A stretch of DNA of 64,000 nucleotides from Daldinia sp. FL1419 (GCA_025201765.1 MU623442.1:62001-126000), one strand, 5' to 3'. Shown: positions 37,901 through 51,758, counted from the first letter of the stretch. A program made the numbers and translations. Notes: a model not told the origin generated them from the sequence alone.

Positions 37901-40514
37901 CTCTGAACTTCAGCACTTCAGAGTACTAGTCGGATCAGAACTTGGATATCTTCAGAATCTGATCCTTCGAAGTCTGTTGGCCATGGTCCCTGTATACAAG
38001 AATAACAAGGCATTGAAGATTGATAGTACGGGTGGACATGGCGATCTTCTTGTCAATTGCATTCAGAAATCATCGAGTCCGTCAGTGCAAAATACCGCAC
38101 TCCTACTCGTTGCACGCTTAGCGAACGTTGCTCCAGATTTGGTCCTCAACAGCGTCATGCCGATCTTCACACATATGGGTGGCTCCGTTCTCCGCCAAAG
38201 CGATGATTACTCTGCCCATGTGATCAACCAGACTGTCAAAGAGGTTGTACCACCACTAATCCAGTCACTCCGTAAAGGAAAGATCAGTCCATTAGCAGGT
38301 GCCTCTGAGCTTTTGCTCAGTTTTGTGACCGCCTATGAGCATATACCATCCCATCGAAGACTTGGACTATTTGTATCACTTGTAGAGACACTCGGTGCCG
38401 AAGAATTCCTATTTGCGCTCTTAGCCATGCTCACAAACATGTATGGTACTGCTGATCAGATCCTATCATTCGCTACCGAAGTCTTCAACTATTTCCCGGT
38501 CGAGATACAGCTCCAATCGTTGATCAAGCTGCTTGGCCTTATTGGAGACATATTCCAGCCGAGACCCAATCTATCTGCTGTACTTCTTGGTACAAGCGAA
38601 CAGGGTGACAGAGACCCCCTCAAAATCGGGTTCCGCCAGCTAGGCCTTGTTCCGCATCTTTTATCCAGCAGGAAGCTTACTACGCAAATTGCCAAACTTA
38701 CTGAACGAGACGACATGGAAGCTTCTAAAGTCCGTGAGCTCTACTCAACACTCCTAGAAGACCTCTTAGTTCTAGCAGACTCGTTAAAACAGCACAAGAG
38801 CCTATATAACCGCTGTGGTGAGGCATTGTCAAAACTTCTAAACCTTCTTTCTATCGGAGAATTCATCAAAGCTGTTGAAACTCTTCTGGATCGGCCTGAT
38901 ACCGTTCTGCGCCGGAAGGTCCTTCGAGCTGTCGAAGTACGAATCGATGAGGAGAGCCAAGGAGATGCCAACTCTAGGGCGGCTTTGCTTGCGTTCCTGC
39001 CCCACCTAACGGCTATCATCAGAGTCTCCGATGATATAGCTTATAAACACATTGCCGTGGGATGTGTGGACAAGATCTCTGAGAAATACGGAAAGAAAGA
39101 CCCGGAGGCCGTTACTGCAGCTGCCTCTGCGATCGCCAGTAACCAATGTCTAGGTCAAGAGGACGATAAGCTCCGTGTCATGGCTTTGCTCTGTTTGGCC
39201 TCATTAGTCGATGTCCTTCAGGATGGTATTGTACCTGTCTTACCATCCGCAATACCGAAAGCCCTCTCGTATATCGCAGAAAGCATCAAAGCTGAGGCAA
39301 TCGGAGAAGCGCTCCACAATGCTGGCTACGCATTCATGGCAGCGCTAGCCCAGCACCTCCCCTATATTCTCTCTGGTACTTATCTAGGGCAACTATTAGC
39401 AGTTTCCAGCAAATCTGCCAGTTCCAATTTAGGCAGTGAAGCCAACGACGCTAGGTTGCAATGCTTGCGATTACTTGCTACACAGGTTGATGCCAAGATA
39501 CTATTCTCTGCCCTAGAACAAAATTGGGCCACCGCCAAAGACTCTGGTTCCGCTGTAAGTCAATGCATCACGCCGTACCATCATCATAGTAAAGTTAACA
39601 GTAATAAACAGGCTACACGAGAATACATTAACATCCTCGGAATTTCGATCGACAAGCATTCGAAGGCAGATATATCCAAAAATGCTGGACCCCTTTCCGG
39701 TATATTCTTCAATGCCTTCGACCTACGTAGAATGGAGTTTTCCAAGACTGAAGTTAGCGGGGATTTCTTACGACAAATGTCCCGCATTGAAGAAGCTACC
39801 AATGATGTTGCGCTGAAGATGATATACAAACTGAACGATACAGCCTTCCGGCCCATCTTTTCACAACTGATGGACTGGGCCGTTTCTCTACCAAAGAAAG
39901 ATACCACAGGCAGAACTCTCCGTCTACTAAGTGTCTACGGGTTCCTTTTGTCCTTCTTCGGTAGCCTAAAATCTATTGTTACCAGCTATACATCCTACAT
40001 TGTTGACAGTGCTGTCGATGTTCTACGTACTGCGAATTTAAAAAAGACAGAGGAACGCGACTTATGGAAGAGGGTGCTCAACACCCTTGCCAAGTCCTTT
40101 GAGCATGATCAGGACGACTTCTGGCAAACCCCAGCGCATTTCAACGCAATAGCGCCCACTCTGGCTGCTCAATTTGCCCACGCTTCTTCTATTAACTTAA
40201 CGGAGGATCTCATTCCAGCCATCGTTGAACTTGCTGCTGCTGCTGATTCTCAGGAACATCAGAAAGAGTTGAATGGTGCCTTATTGAGGCATCTACGTTC
40301 AGAACAGGCATCAATTCGCCTTGCAGCCGTTAAATGTGAACAAGCCCTCACAGATCGTTTAGGCGAAGAGTGGCTATCCATGTTGCCCGAGATGCTTCCT
40401 TACATCAGCGAGTTACAAGAAGATGATGACGACAACGTGGAGCGCGAGACACATCGCTGGATTGTAGGAATTGAGGGAGTTCTAGGGGAGAGTTTGGATG
40501 CTATGTTACAGTAA
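35000..40514 (+). CDS. UTP10: U3 snoRNA-associated HEAT-repeat protein Utp10 (HEATR1)
   Basis: A large HEAT-repeat scaffold of the t-UTP/UTPA part of the small-subunit processome, working in the nucleolus on pre-18S rRNA transcription and processing. Three exons are proposed: 35000-35376, 35435-39554 and 39612-40514, giving about 1799 residues, the usual size for the family. The N-terminus (MTTALAAQLAQIAANSKSTL, then LDIKAQKASHSKSLIFEP) and the sequence RRFRIHEYNTTMLISTFLPYH across the first intron match the family well. The middle is a series of alpha-alpha repeats (SLQIACYMVTSVFVAKG, PYVLAGLNDPSKRVRRAA). The C-terminal BP28CT-type region runs from about residue 1500 to the end. The second intron (57 nt) is a multiple of three without stops and would add 19 residues if retained. 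A KRRRTSSSET segment may be a nuclear signal. Confidence 0.93.
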
Positions 40515-41328
40515 AGGGTGTATGCATTTCAATAAACATAGTTTTAGCAGTACTGTTTGTTTCTGCATGGTTGTAACTAAGGTCACATAAGAAATTCAAG
40601 AGGACTACGATGAAAACCCACTCTAGTGATGATACTACATCGGCCTGCCTAGCCAGTTCCTCCAACATACTCACTAGAAAGGGGGGTTCTATTCCCAGTA
40701 TTGATTACTCCTGTAGTCTCCTGTGAGTACAAATCACAGTTAAGAAGGTTGAAAGGCTGCAGTGAATAATATTATTTGCAGAGTTATTATTAAACACCCA
40801 TTTAGTATTGGGTAGTTGATGCACGTCTACAAGAAAGATTCACGAGCCAGTGAAGATATAATAATGGCGGACTGTATTACGCGAGTGCAAAAGTACAATG
40901 GGCAGGCTATACCAGTGGCATGGCATGCTTTTCTTAACCTGCTAGCAACAGTAATCCGATCCGATCCGGTTCAGCCCTTCCTAACACCTGAAATGAAAAA
41001 AGAGATCCCTTAAGGGGAAAGACAATGTATCAAATAGGATCATCAGACTTTGAGGTCATGATGAGAAGAATCAGAAAATAGGAAAATAGGAAAAAAAGAC
41101 AAAGCAGAAAGTGAGCCCTAATTTTTCATTCCTCCTCATCATAGACGCCGTTCCATGCCTGTGTGTGTGACTGCTTTTGCAATCATATTAGAGTATTGAA
41201 AACCCGTGCGGCATATACGAAGGCCCACTAAACACTATCCAGTGAATAGCGTGCATTGCGCAGCATCTTGTAAACAAAATGTAGACAGAGAAGTGCATCA
41301 AGCAACGACTGGGGTGTAGGCCATGTCT
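40515..41328. other. Convergent intergenic region
   Basis: This holds the 3' UTRs of Utp10 (plus) and the Ser/Thr-rich protein (minus). A 65-codon plus-strand frame at 40816-41013 has no support as a gene. Confidence 0.5.
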
Positions 41329-43502
41329 TTAGATAGACAGAACGAAGGCCACCGCAGTGGATAGCATCAAGATACAATAAACGGTATCATAAGAACCATC
41401 CGGGTCCCCACCGTATCTAGCACCGCTAGATCCAAAGGTGGTAGGGGTGGGGTGAAGCTGACCGGTTCCTGAGAAAGTGAAGTTCGAAGGGACAACTCCA
41501 CCGGGAGAGGCGGGGCCAAGAGGGAGACTCTCGGGCTTCGAGGTGTTTGAGTTGGAAGTACAGTTATCAGTACCGTTGAAGGCAAAGGGGTGGAACGTGG
41601 CAGTCGCAGGTACAGACGAAGTAGACTGTGTGCTGAGGTCCATCACGACGTGAGAGTGGCGGCTGTAAGTGGCGACCACGGTGGTGATGAAGCTGCTCAC
41701 AACAAAGTCGGAATCATCCGAAGTGGTGGAAGTAACTGTAGAAGACGACTGAGTGGCAGGGATAGTCGAGTTGGGACTAGCAGTTACAAATAACGTGTGA
41801 GTGCAGGGGGTAGAAGTGGAAGTAGTTCCCACAGCTTCGACTCCATAAGTGCTAGTAGTGTTAAAGCCGATAGAAATGGTCTTGGTACTGTTCAGAGACA
41901 CTGTCGAGGTAGAGGTTGTAGACATGAACGACGTCATGGTCATGGTGGACAGGTCTTGAGAACTGTAGGTATAGGAGACCGCACTGGAAGTGCTCGCCTC
42001 GGTGGTACCAATCAAGCCGGAGCCGGCGTACACAGTCGAATAGGAAACAACGGTTGTAGTTTCGGTCTCTGTCTCCTTCGCACCACAAGTTCCAAGCGAC
42101 GAGGTCATGGGAATGGGCTGGGTAGACGTGGGCTGGGAAAATGTGGACAGAGTAACAGTAATGGTACCAAGAGGAAGTGAAGTGGACTCGGTCGCCTCAG
42201 TAACACTGGTGGTCTTCTCGAGTGTCACGACAGGAGTAACCGTCTCGGTCTCAGTGCTGGTAAAAACTTCAACAGAGCTTGAAGACTGAAGGGTTTCCGA
42301 GGTGGTCGTAAAGATGCCAGCAGTACTGTAAATTAATTTGTTAGCTCAAGTCTCAATAAAGGAGGTAATTGTATTACATACCCAGCAGTTGTAGACACAG
42401 TCGCCGACATAACCTGAGAGGGAGACAAAGTCTTGGAAGCACTTAGGGTGCAGTTCTCAGTAGGAGTAGAGGTCTCAGTGACAGTCTGGTAAACCGTAGG
42501 ACGAGCACTAGTAGTAGTGTTGTAAACACTAGCCAAGAGGCTCGAGTGAGTGCAGGTAGTGGAACCAGAGATGTTCACACCAGCTGTAGCTCCGGTAGTC
42601 AAGATGGGAATAGGGGAGACAGTCAAAGTGACTTCAGAAACAGAGGCAACGGTGAAATAGCTGGTTCCAGAACCGGTGCCAGAGTACTGAGCAGACGAGG
42701 TGGTATTGCCAAAGTACCAGCTGGTAGTTCGTCCAGTGGTCTTGGTCGGGTAGGAGTACTTCGACTCAGTGCCCACATACGTAGAGGTGGCATTGGGAAC
42801 AACGCCAAAGGTGCTGGCAATTGTAGTCGACGAAAGAGAAGTACCATTAACGACCTGAGTGGTATCGGCGATCACCGAAGAGGAAACAGTAGTAGATTCC
42901 TCGGTAATGACAGGGACGGTGACGTGAGGGTGGGACAAAGTAGTAAGAAACTCAGTGACCGTGATTTCCGAACCAGTGGCAGACAAGACAGGGGCGTTAG
43001 TGACGTCGACAGGAACGTCAGAATAATCTCCATAACCAATGACCTCTCGGCGATGAAGTCCGTCGTTGGAAAGAGACTGGCTTAGATAGCTGATGCTGAG
43101 ACATCCAACTGAAAGATAGTTAGTCATGAGTATACTTCTTACAAAGAGTAGGTCTTGTTTAGGTATATACATACCAAGAGCAGCTGCAATAGTGATGTGG
43201 ATAAGAACAGTCATCCCCATGAGGATGAGGTTCCTCCACTTGGGGGGGACAACTAGTAAATATTAGTTAGTCATATCGCGATAACAGACAACCTAATCAA
43301 AGAATCTAAATGATGCCTAGAACTTACGTTGCACGGGGATTACGTCAACATACTCCTGGTCATCAGAAGCGGGACAAATGTAGTAGGGATGACCAGCGAG
43401 TTCAATGACGATCGGCTCCAAACCGATACGCTCCATGTGCTGCGGACGCTTCACGGCAGCGGCAGCGCCCACCTTGACGTTCTGTTCCTTTTCGGAAGCC
43501 AT
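41329..43502 (-). CDS. Ser/Thr-rich membrane protein with mucin-like ectodomain
   Basis: Four exons, 43502-43328, 43252-43175, 43108-42382 and 42325-41329, give about 658 residues; no named family was recognised. The first ~60 residues are hydrophilic (MASEKEQNVKVGAAAAVKRP...). A transmembrane helix follows at about residues 70-100 (LILMGMTVLIHITIAAALVGCLSISY). About 520 residues dominated by Ser, Thr and Val then form a presumed heavily O-glycosylated stretch, with scattered Asn-X-Ser/Thr sites and a few Cys. The C-terminus ends in DTVYCILMLSTAVAFVLSI, a hydrophobic tail that could be a second membrane anchor or a GPI-attachment signal. I infer a type II cell-surface protein, perhaps a cell-wall or stress-sensing protein. 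The second intron (66 nt) is a multiple of three and lacks stops in frame. Confidence 0.75.
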
Positions 43503-45974
43503 TGCAATACTGTTTAGTTCTATAGTTGGAACAGGTGGCTGGTTAGTAAATACTATTGATTGGGATGGATGGAGGACACAAAGGGGAGACGGCGACGCAT
43601 AGTTCTCAAGAGAAATGCATCATAGATAGAAGCAGATGGATAGTTGATTGAGAGAGAGAAGACAGTAAGGATCATGGGGCCAAACAAACAATATTGTGGT
43701 ACGCCGTATACCAATAAGCAGGCGCGATGCTAAATGAAAGGATTGATAGTAGAAGATAGTAAAGGCGAGGACTTACTGAATGTATTTGAAACAGTGTTTG
43801 AATAATGACCGGCGCCGTAATTGAGGAACAAAATCCGCGATGGATGGCTAGTCCTGATGTCAGTAGTAATTATAGGAAAGAGTAGAGGAATCGCCGACGT
43901 GGGGCAACGATAGATGGCTTGGGAGATAAACAAGTGTTTAGGTATTGAGTGATTGTAACAAAAGAAGTGTGTTGACTTGGGAAAGAAAAAGAGAATGATG
44001 TGTTGCGGCGAAACGGGTTGTGAAATGTTAGGTGTGCAAAGGCGGTCGCGGCGAACGCGGTGAATGTGTGTTTACGGCAAGAACATGGGCGATGACCCAA
44101 GAAGGAGGGGGGAAAACACAAGGGAAATACACTTACGGCGTCAGAGAAGAATACTAATGTATTCCTTGATTAGAATATTAGAAAAATAATTGGGAAAGAT
44201 GAATGAGTGATTGACTGTTAACGATGGACTGACTGTAGAAGACCAGATGGTTGGCGAAAGAGAGACGAAAGAGAGACTGGCCTTGGTCTGGATGAAGAAT
44301 GAAAGAGATGTAAAGGGAAGAAATAAGTTGAATGTAGGAAGACGAAAGTGGGAGTGATTAAATATTGCTGTATGGGATGTACTGATTAGCGCCAGCGAGG
44401 TTGGCTAACTTACACTGCTTGTTTGTCTACTAAAGTAAGTACCTGAGGCAGGTACGTTTTTGAGCCCCTGATTTGTAGGTACTTAGGTAGTTATCTTTAG
44501 GCATACTGCAGTGATTCGGCGGAAGATAGGCTGCTGTAAATTGTGATTGCTTGTTTTTTTTTTCTACTGATCCTATTCCTATTTCACATCCCCTTTTGGT
44601 ACTCTAGCAAGTCACTCGAGTACCTATCTACCTATTAAACTTCAGATGATTACCAAGTTTACACAATCAGCACGGTACGAGAACGTTAGTACCGTTCTTG
44701 GACTGTTTAGTAGCCAATTGTAGCCTAATATTTTTGGGATATTCTGCTTAGCAGTTGCAAAACACCACTGCTGCTAACCAGACTACGGGACTTGTCACTA
44801 GGCTACCAATTCACTAAAATACCAGATAGATCACTTTGTGGTACGTAGACAGGTGCATACGTATCAGGGCATCGAATATTTCTATCATCTGGGTTTATTT
44901 TGGGGATACATCCATACTGATTCTAGATTATCAACAATTCTTGGATTTACAATTCCTAGTGGTAAGTAGATCTATTTTAACATTTCCAATATGAAATAAT
45001 CGTAGCCCGTACTATGGGTAAAATCAGTATTAATGCAGAGGATTATTAGAATCAAGTGACAAATTTACAGGTAGGTCTCGACGTAGTTACGGGCATAAAC
45101 TACTATTGATATACTGTTCTATTTCATGATGTGAGGTTCAAGGATCACTAGAGCCTCAAGTACAATAAAAGGTACTTGGAAGGTGGATGTAAGGTAGGAA
45201 CGGGAACGAGTACCTAAAGTACTACCCGATGGTAACCACGGATCCGTACGGGGCTGTGACTGGATCTGTTGGTCCGAGCGCCCGTTCGCACCTGCCCTGC
45301 CGCCGTGCTTGCTCGCATTATCTTTAGCAATATTCACTAACAACATGCAGCTGCCCATAATGGCGCGACAATTTTAGTACGTGTTTTTTTAAGGTTCATA
45401 CCTTGAATGTATGGTATGTAGGTACTTAAGTACCTACTGATCATGCCCAATACCCACGAATCAGTAATTACAATCACGCCCGGGGGTAGATCGCATATAC
45501 AAAGGTACACACGGTTAGTAACTACCTAAGCTTGTAAAATCAAGTATGAGCAAGTGCGAGGACGCCACACACGCGACGCTGGAAATTGATTGATTGACCC
45601 TGTAAAGCCCGTCGCCCATCGCCCGTCGCGTAACACCTCCCCGATTAAAAAGACCATTTCATCGTCAAAAGTCCTTCCGGCATTTGTCCCACCAATGTTT
45701 CTAGCTTTTTCCCCTCCACCTAACCATACGTTCTCACAGTCTTCTCTATTCGGAGGCATCCAGAGAGTATTTCTGGATTAATTAAGCTTCATTTTCAATC
45801 ATCTTCGCGCGCCTTCGTTCATCGATCGAACCGTTCCACCGTTCCACCGCTCCGTCGCCCCACCCTTCACACGAGACGTAACAAGAACTAAATCGTACAT
45901 TCTAAGATTACTATCATATACCATACTTCATTTGTATCTATACTGCATCAACGTTCATTTTTTAAAAGCTTAGC
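43503..45974. other. 2.5-kb divergent intergenic region
   Basis: This lies between the Ser/Thr-rich gene (minus) and Pds5 (plus). The first ~900 bases on the minus side are purine-rich on the plus strand (many GAAAGAGAGA words), as expected for a long pyrimidine-rich leader or promoter of the minus-strand gene. Open frames at 43870-44121 and 45526-45781 have no domain. TAGGTA-type motifs are at 44440-44640 and 45415-45440. Confidence 0.5.
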
Positions 45975-48900
45975 ATGGCTCGTCGCAGGGACGAGGTCCA
46001 GGAGGAAGAGGACCAAGAGATGGAAGAGGAGCTCGTGAGCCTCCAATTCGATGAGCCTTTATCATGGCGCGCGGGAAAACCAATCGCAACTGGCGAGCTT
46101 CTGCGACGCTTAGAAAAACTTTCAAAAGAATTAGTTGATATGGATCAAGAGACTATTGACAAGGAGTCCCTCAATCACGTCGCGAAAGAGCTAGCTTCTC
46201 CCAACCTACTTACCCACAGAGAAGCTGGAGTGAAAGCATTTGCTGCAGCCTGTTTAGTAGACATATTAAAGCTATGCGCTCCAGAGGCTCCATTCACACC
46301 GAAGCAGCTTAAGGTTCGTTTAAGGATGCCATTTATGGTGATAAGACTACCATCGACTAACTGTTGCATCTTCTCAATTCTAGGAAATATTCACCCTTTT
46401 TGTTAAAACAGTCCTCCCAGCGCTCTGGGACCCGAGTAACGCGTATAACACACAACATAAGTACGTCCTAACGTCTCTTGCCGAGGTTAAGAGTATTCTC
46501 TTGATCAACGATGTTACCAACGCAGAAGAACTTTTACTCCACCTTTTCTCATCCTTCTTCGACGGCGTCTCGGGGTCATCAAAAGCAGCGTCAGGAGAAC
46601 AAGTCGCCAAGGATGTTGAATTTCACATGACGGATATTCTGGTGACTTTGGTCGAGGAGAGCCCCTCGCTCCCACCAGCTGTACTAGATGTCATCATGGC
46701 ACAATTTCTACGAGCAGCACCCCCTGGAGGCCATAGAGAGAAAGCGGATGCCAATGGAAAGCAAACCACCCTTCTACCCAAGGAAGAACCGGAGGCATAT
46801 GTCATGGCCAAAACCGTGTGTAATTCATGCCCAGAGAAGATGGCTCGCTATGTAGGCCAATATTTTAGCGAAGTAATTATGGATGTCTCTGGTAATAATG
46901 GAAATGCCAATGGGCACAGGGATGATGATGATTCGGATAACGATGATGGCGCCACAGGTCCTTCAGAGTCCGATTTCAAGGAGCTACGAAAAGCTCACCT
47001 GCTCCTGCGAGAGCTTTGGAGAGCCGCACCCACGGTATTGCCTAATGTCATACCCCAAGTTGATGCAGAGCTTTCCGCAGATAACATCCAACTACGTTTG
47101 TTAGCAACTGAGACCCTGGGAGATATGATATCTGGTATTGGTGCCGCCGGGCCACCTCCTTCCCCGGAGCTCGACCCAGCAGCATATCCGCCACTTAAGC
47201 TAAATGATGAAGTTCCCGACCATCCCGCCACAAGCATTCTTACTACCCCGATATCTCCACTATCCTTTGCGCAAACACACTCTCAGGCATTCCATAATTT
47301 TGTTGGCAGGAGGAACGATAAGTCTCCTCTGATCCGAGCGGCATGGACAACGGCTGCGGGTTATATCGTCTCGACCTCTGCAGGTAACATTGGCCTTAGC
47401 CGAGAAGACGAATCAGTATTCGTTAATGGCCTACGGGACAAGTTAACCGACAACGATGAAAAGGTTCGGCTAGCTGCCGTAAAGGCTATTGAAACTTTCA
47501 GCTTTCGTGACATTGTCACCAAGCTAGCCGCCGGTGGTGGTGTGACTAAAGAAGGCTCGGTGTTATTCGCCCTTGCAGACCGTTGTCGGGATAAAAGGTC
47601 ATCTATCCGTGTCGAGGCCATGGCTCTTCTGGGTAAGATTTGGGCGGTGGGTAGTGGTGAATTGGCATCTGGACAGGAAGCAGTGACCTCTGCGTTATCT
47701 GGTATTCCTACCCGTATATTCAACACCTTTTACGCCAACGACTTAGAACTCAACGTTTTAATGGAACGTGTCGTATACGAATGCCTTATCCCGTTATCCT
47801 TCCCTCCGCCACCCAAAGCGAAGGGGTCCAAGTCGTCGAATGGCAACACTCAGTCCCAATCCGCTGTCGACTCTGGTTATGACCAAGACAGGATTCGCGC
47901 CGAAAGAATCCTACTAATCGTGAAAGATCTCGATAGCAATGCTAGAAGGGCTTTTAACGCACTGCAGGCACGGCAACCCCAATTTTCGAAGGTCTTGGAG
48001 AATCTGGTTCGACAATGCGACGCATTTAACGGAGGGAATCCGGAGGGAAATGCGGACGGAATCAAACAAAATCTCAAAAAGACGGTTCAATACTTATGTC
48101 AGTTCCTTCCTGACGCAATCAAAGTTGAGGCAGATCTACATAATTTTGCCAACTGGCATGACCGGCGCTGTTACCAGCTGATTAGGTTCGCTGTCTCTGC
48201 AGAGAGCGATTTCAAGACCATGCATAGAGCCGTGAAGGAATTCGTCAAACGGGTTCAAGGGTCACCAAAACCTCATATGCTGGACACTTTACTGCCTCTT
48301 CTTTACCGCTCTTCTTACATTGTGTTGAATAAGAGTCACCTTTCCACTTACATGGATTATTCCAAGAGCGATAAAGATGGGCTTGGAGCTGCTGCTCAGG
48401 AGATTACCACCGAGATCTCTCAAAATAATCCAGACTTATTCAAGACCCACGTCGGACAGCTTTGCAAGGACCTAGCAGACGGTGCACCCACCGCCGACCG
48501 GACAAATGAGGCTGCCATGGTTGAAACGCTAAAAGCTTGTTCCTCGTATTCGAAGAAGTATCCGAACGAACTTCCAAGCGACCGTAAGTTTATTCAGGCG
48601 CTGATGAACTATGCTTTGTACGGAGAACCGGCCAAAGCCGCAAAGTATGCAGTGAATGTCATGATGGCTAGAAAAGATGACAAAAGCATGATCTCTGCGA
48701 CGGACTTATTGCAACGGATTATGAAGGATTGGGGTTATAACTCGCCTCATTTCCTAACCAAACTCGCCACCGTCAGCCAATTAGAGCTTCTAGCACCCAA
48801 GGTAACGGCAGATGTCAATGATAAAATAATTGATACAGCACTAGAAGACATTCTGCTTAAAGTTCGTACAGACGCCAAAGAATCAGATCCTGAATGGACT

Positions 48901-50586
48901 ACCGATTCCGAACTTGACGAGGAGTGTCAAGTCAAGTGTTGGGCACTTAAGTTAGTGGTCAACCGCCTCCGAGGTGTTCGAGACATGGATGAGGCAAAGG
49001 AGCTAGCCGTGCCAGTCTTCAAGCTTCTTCGAAGTCTCTTAAAACAGAACGGCGAACTATGTAAGATTAAGGATACCCCCAGACACCACAAAGCCCGCCT
49101 ACGGTTGCTTGCTGGTCAGCTCTTCTTGAAGCTCTGTACCTCGAAGCACTTGGAGGAAATATTCTCGCATGCCGACTTCAATCAACTGGCCTTCTTGACT
49201 CAGGATTCATGCACCATGGTCCGTCATCTTTTTATCGAGAAACTTCAGAAGTATCTCGTCCAAAATAAGCTGCGACCTCGATTTTACACCATGATCTTTT
49301 TGACGGCCTTCGAACCGGATACCGCATTCAAGAGCCAAATTGAAACGTGGATACGGTCTAGAGCTCGGTTTTTCCGAGATGCTAAACAGAATGTCATGGA
49401 ATCGACAATGTGCAGGTTGATCTCGTTATTGGCGCACCACCCAGATTACGGAACTGAAGTGGACGATTTGGTAGACCATGCTAGATATCTACTCTACTAC
49501 GTTAGCAACATTGCTACGGAGACTAATTTTGGGATGATATTCAAATACGCTGAACGCGTAAAACAGACCAGGGATGGCATCACCCCTACGGAGAGTGAGA
49601 GACTATATGTTATCAGTGATCTTGCCCAAAGTGTTTTAAGGAAGTGGGCGGATAAAAAGAATTGGAGTTTCCAGGCATATTCTGGTAAGGTCGGCTTGCC
49701 TATAGGGCTATACACAGCGTTACCTAGTCATAGCGTAGCGCAAGAAATTGCCGAGAAGCAATACCTTCCAGAAGGACTTGATGATCAGCTGGACGACTTG
49801 CTAAGATCGATCGATAGAAAAAAGGTACAGTCCCGAAAATCCACATATCCACTATGCATATTCTAAATTAACATTACTGGCTTGCAGAAACGTAGAGGTG
49901 CGGACGAACGCGCCGAAGGGCAACCCGTCTCGAAAAAGGTTAGAACAACGATGCCGAAGACCTCTACAAAACCGAAAACACCGAAGGCCGTGAAGCCCTC
50001 ATCCAAGCGACCTGCCGTGAAATCTGTAAAGAGCTCGAAGTCCAAAAAAGCTACCGCCTCATCTCCTACCACAGACTCTGCGGACCGTAGACGTAGTGGG
50101 CGTTCTAAGAAGAACTCATCATACATCGAACGCGACTCGTCTGAGGATGACGAGGATATGCTCGAGGGCGTGGCAGAATGGGACTACTATGACAACAAGG
50201 GAAACCCTGTTCACGACGAGGATCAAGACTCTTCGGAACTTTCTGATCTTCAAGAAGAGCATGAGCCTACAGTTGACAAGGGGAAAACGGTCGAACCTGA
50301 AGAAGACGAAAGCGAGCTCAGCGATGTTGAAGATGAGGAGGTAGTAGCCCCTCCCTCGTCATCGCCGCCGCCCAAGGCGAACGGAAGGAAAGGCCGTGCT
50401 CCTACTACCTCGTCTCCTATTTCGAAGACTAAGGTCCTCGCCTCACGGCCTGCTGTAAAAGCGAGCACAGCTAAGGGAAAGTCGAAGGCAAAGGCGGCTC
50501 CCAAAGCTAGGCCCGTTAGCACTCGATCTACAAGGTCAAGAAGGGCAACAACGCAGGATGAAGACGAGGACGGTGACTCTGAGTAA
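45975..50586 (+). CDS. PDS5: Sister-chromatid cohesion factor Pds5 (Spo76/BimD)
   Basis: HEAT-repeat protein bound to cohesin, needed for maintenance of sister-chromatid cohesion and, in Sordaria (Spo76) and Aspergillus (BimD), for chromosome structure and DNA repair. Three exons, 45975-46313, 46384-49824 and 49888-50586, give about 1492 residues, the normal family length. The N-terminus is acidic (EEEDQEMEEELVSLQF). The conserved start includes ELLRRLEKLSKELVDMDQ and SPNLLTHREAGVKAFAAACLVDILKLCAPEAPFT. Later HEAT units contain VRLAAVKAIETFSF, RSSIRVEAMALLGKIW and DSCTMVRHLFIEKLQKYL. The last ~230 residues are a basic/acidic disordered tail with several Lys/Arg/Pro (AT-hook-like) patches such as RRSGRSKKNS and KGRAPTTS. 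All three splice junctions are phase 0. Confidence 0.95.
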
Positions 50587-51758
50587 GGTGGTAAAAGCAC
50601 ATAGTTCTAGACCAGGTTCGATGGGCCGATTGCTGTGAGCATGAGTGCGATAGGAAAGGCACTAAGGATTGGTTGATACTCCGACTGATATGTGAGGCGG
50701 GATTTTACAGCTCATGATTCGTTTCCGGTTTTTTTCCCTCGCTCTGATGTATAGGAGTAGCAATTTCCAGCCTGGAGATGAAATATGATAACGAGATAGG
50801 TGGTCGATTCAGGGTTAGGTTCGTGGACGAGGTTTTTTTGATTTGTTTTCGCGCTCAGTTCAACTCCTTTTTATACCCTTGTTCGTGTAGGGAGAAGAGA
50901 AGATAAGCTAATGGGAATTTTGCTACCGTGCGGTGACTTTTACATACACACTTTGCCCCCTTTTAGTCTCGCGTTGTTTATCTTATGCTCAAGTGCTTTA
51001 ATAACAGAATTGCGTATAGGTGCGATGCCGCTATATACAATATGCGTCTAGGAATGAAGTGTACCTTGCTATTAGGAATACTCTCGTTGGCATGTTCCTA
51101 CTTGAGCTTTCGTTAAGGAGATAGATATACGTACCTACCTATATTAAAACGCAATTGTGTAGGAATATAAAAGGAACACGCATTAGGAAAACAGCTCTAC
51201 TTGGGAGAAAATATAAAATCTAAGCACCACATTTACGTGTCATGCGTCAACGAGAATGATTACTAGTACAATACCTGAAGATTTATAATTCAATATATAA
51301 ACAAGAAAATACTAGGATAGAGGTATATCAAACAGTGCTACTCATAATTCGGGAAGATGACGCGAATAGAAAACTCGACTATGCCATAGTATCACACCAC
51401 ATCTATCACTAAATCTCACAAGGAAATATATATAAAAAAACGCTGATTTTCATTCGTCGAGGAATCTACCCTAATTGCTTTTCAAGTTGGCAAACCAGAA
51501 CCATATTCTCCAAACTCCATCCGGGACCACGTGTCTTGTGGTATATTTCCTGACCTGGGTTGCCGTGCTATTATATGCTATCGTTGTCCAACAGCCTCTG
51601 TGCCTCTGTGCCTCTCTAGGTTATACAAATTTAGAAAAGGGGGTCAAAGGATTGCCCTTTTTTGACCCGAGAATTGCTACATGTAAAGCGATGGGGAGTA
51701 ACATTATGAAAAAGACAACCTTGTCCAAGTATCTAGGGGATATACCGTCACCTCGCCC
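50587..51758. other. Convergent intergenic region
   Basis: This lies between the convergent stops of Pds5 and the capping enzyme. It is AT-rich at 51170-51480. A 135-codon plus-strand frame (51475-51882) overlaps the end of the capping-enzyme gene in antisense and is not supported. Confidence 0.5.

Noticed and set aside
40816..41013. 65-codon plus-strand frame in the Utp10 3' flank
   Set aside because: No domain or splice evidence; it lies between two convergent genes.
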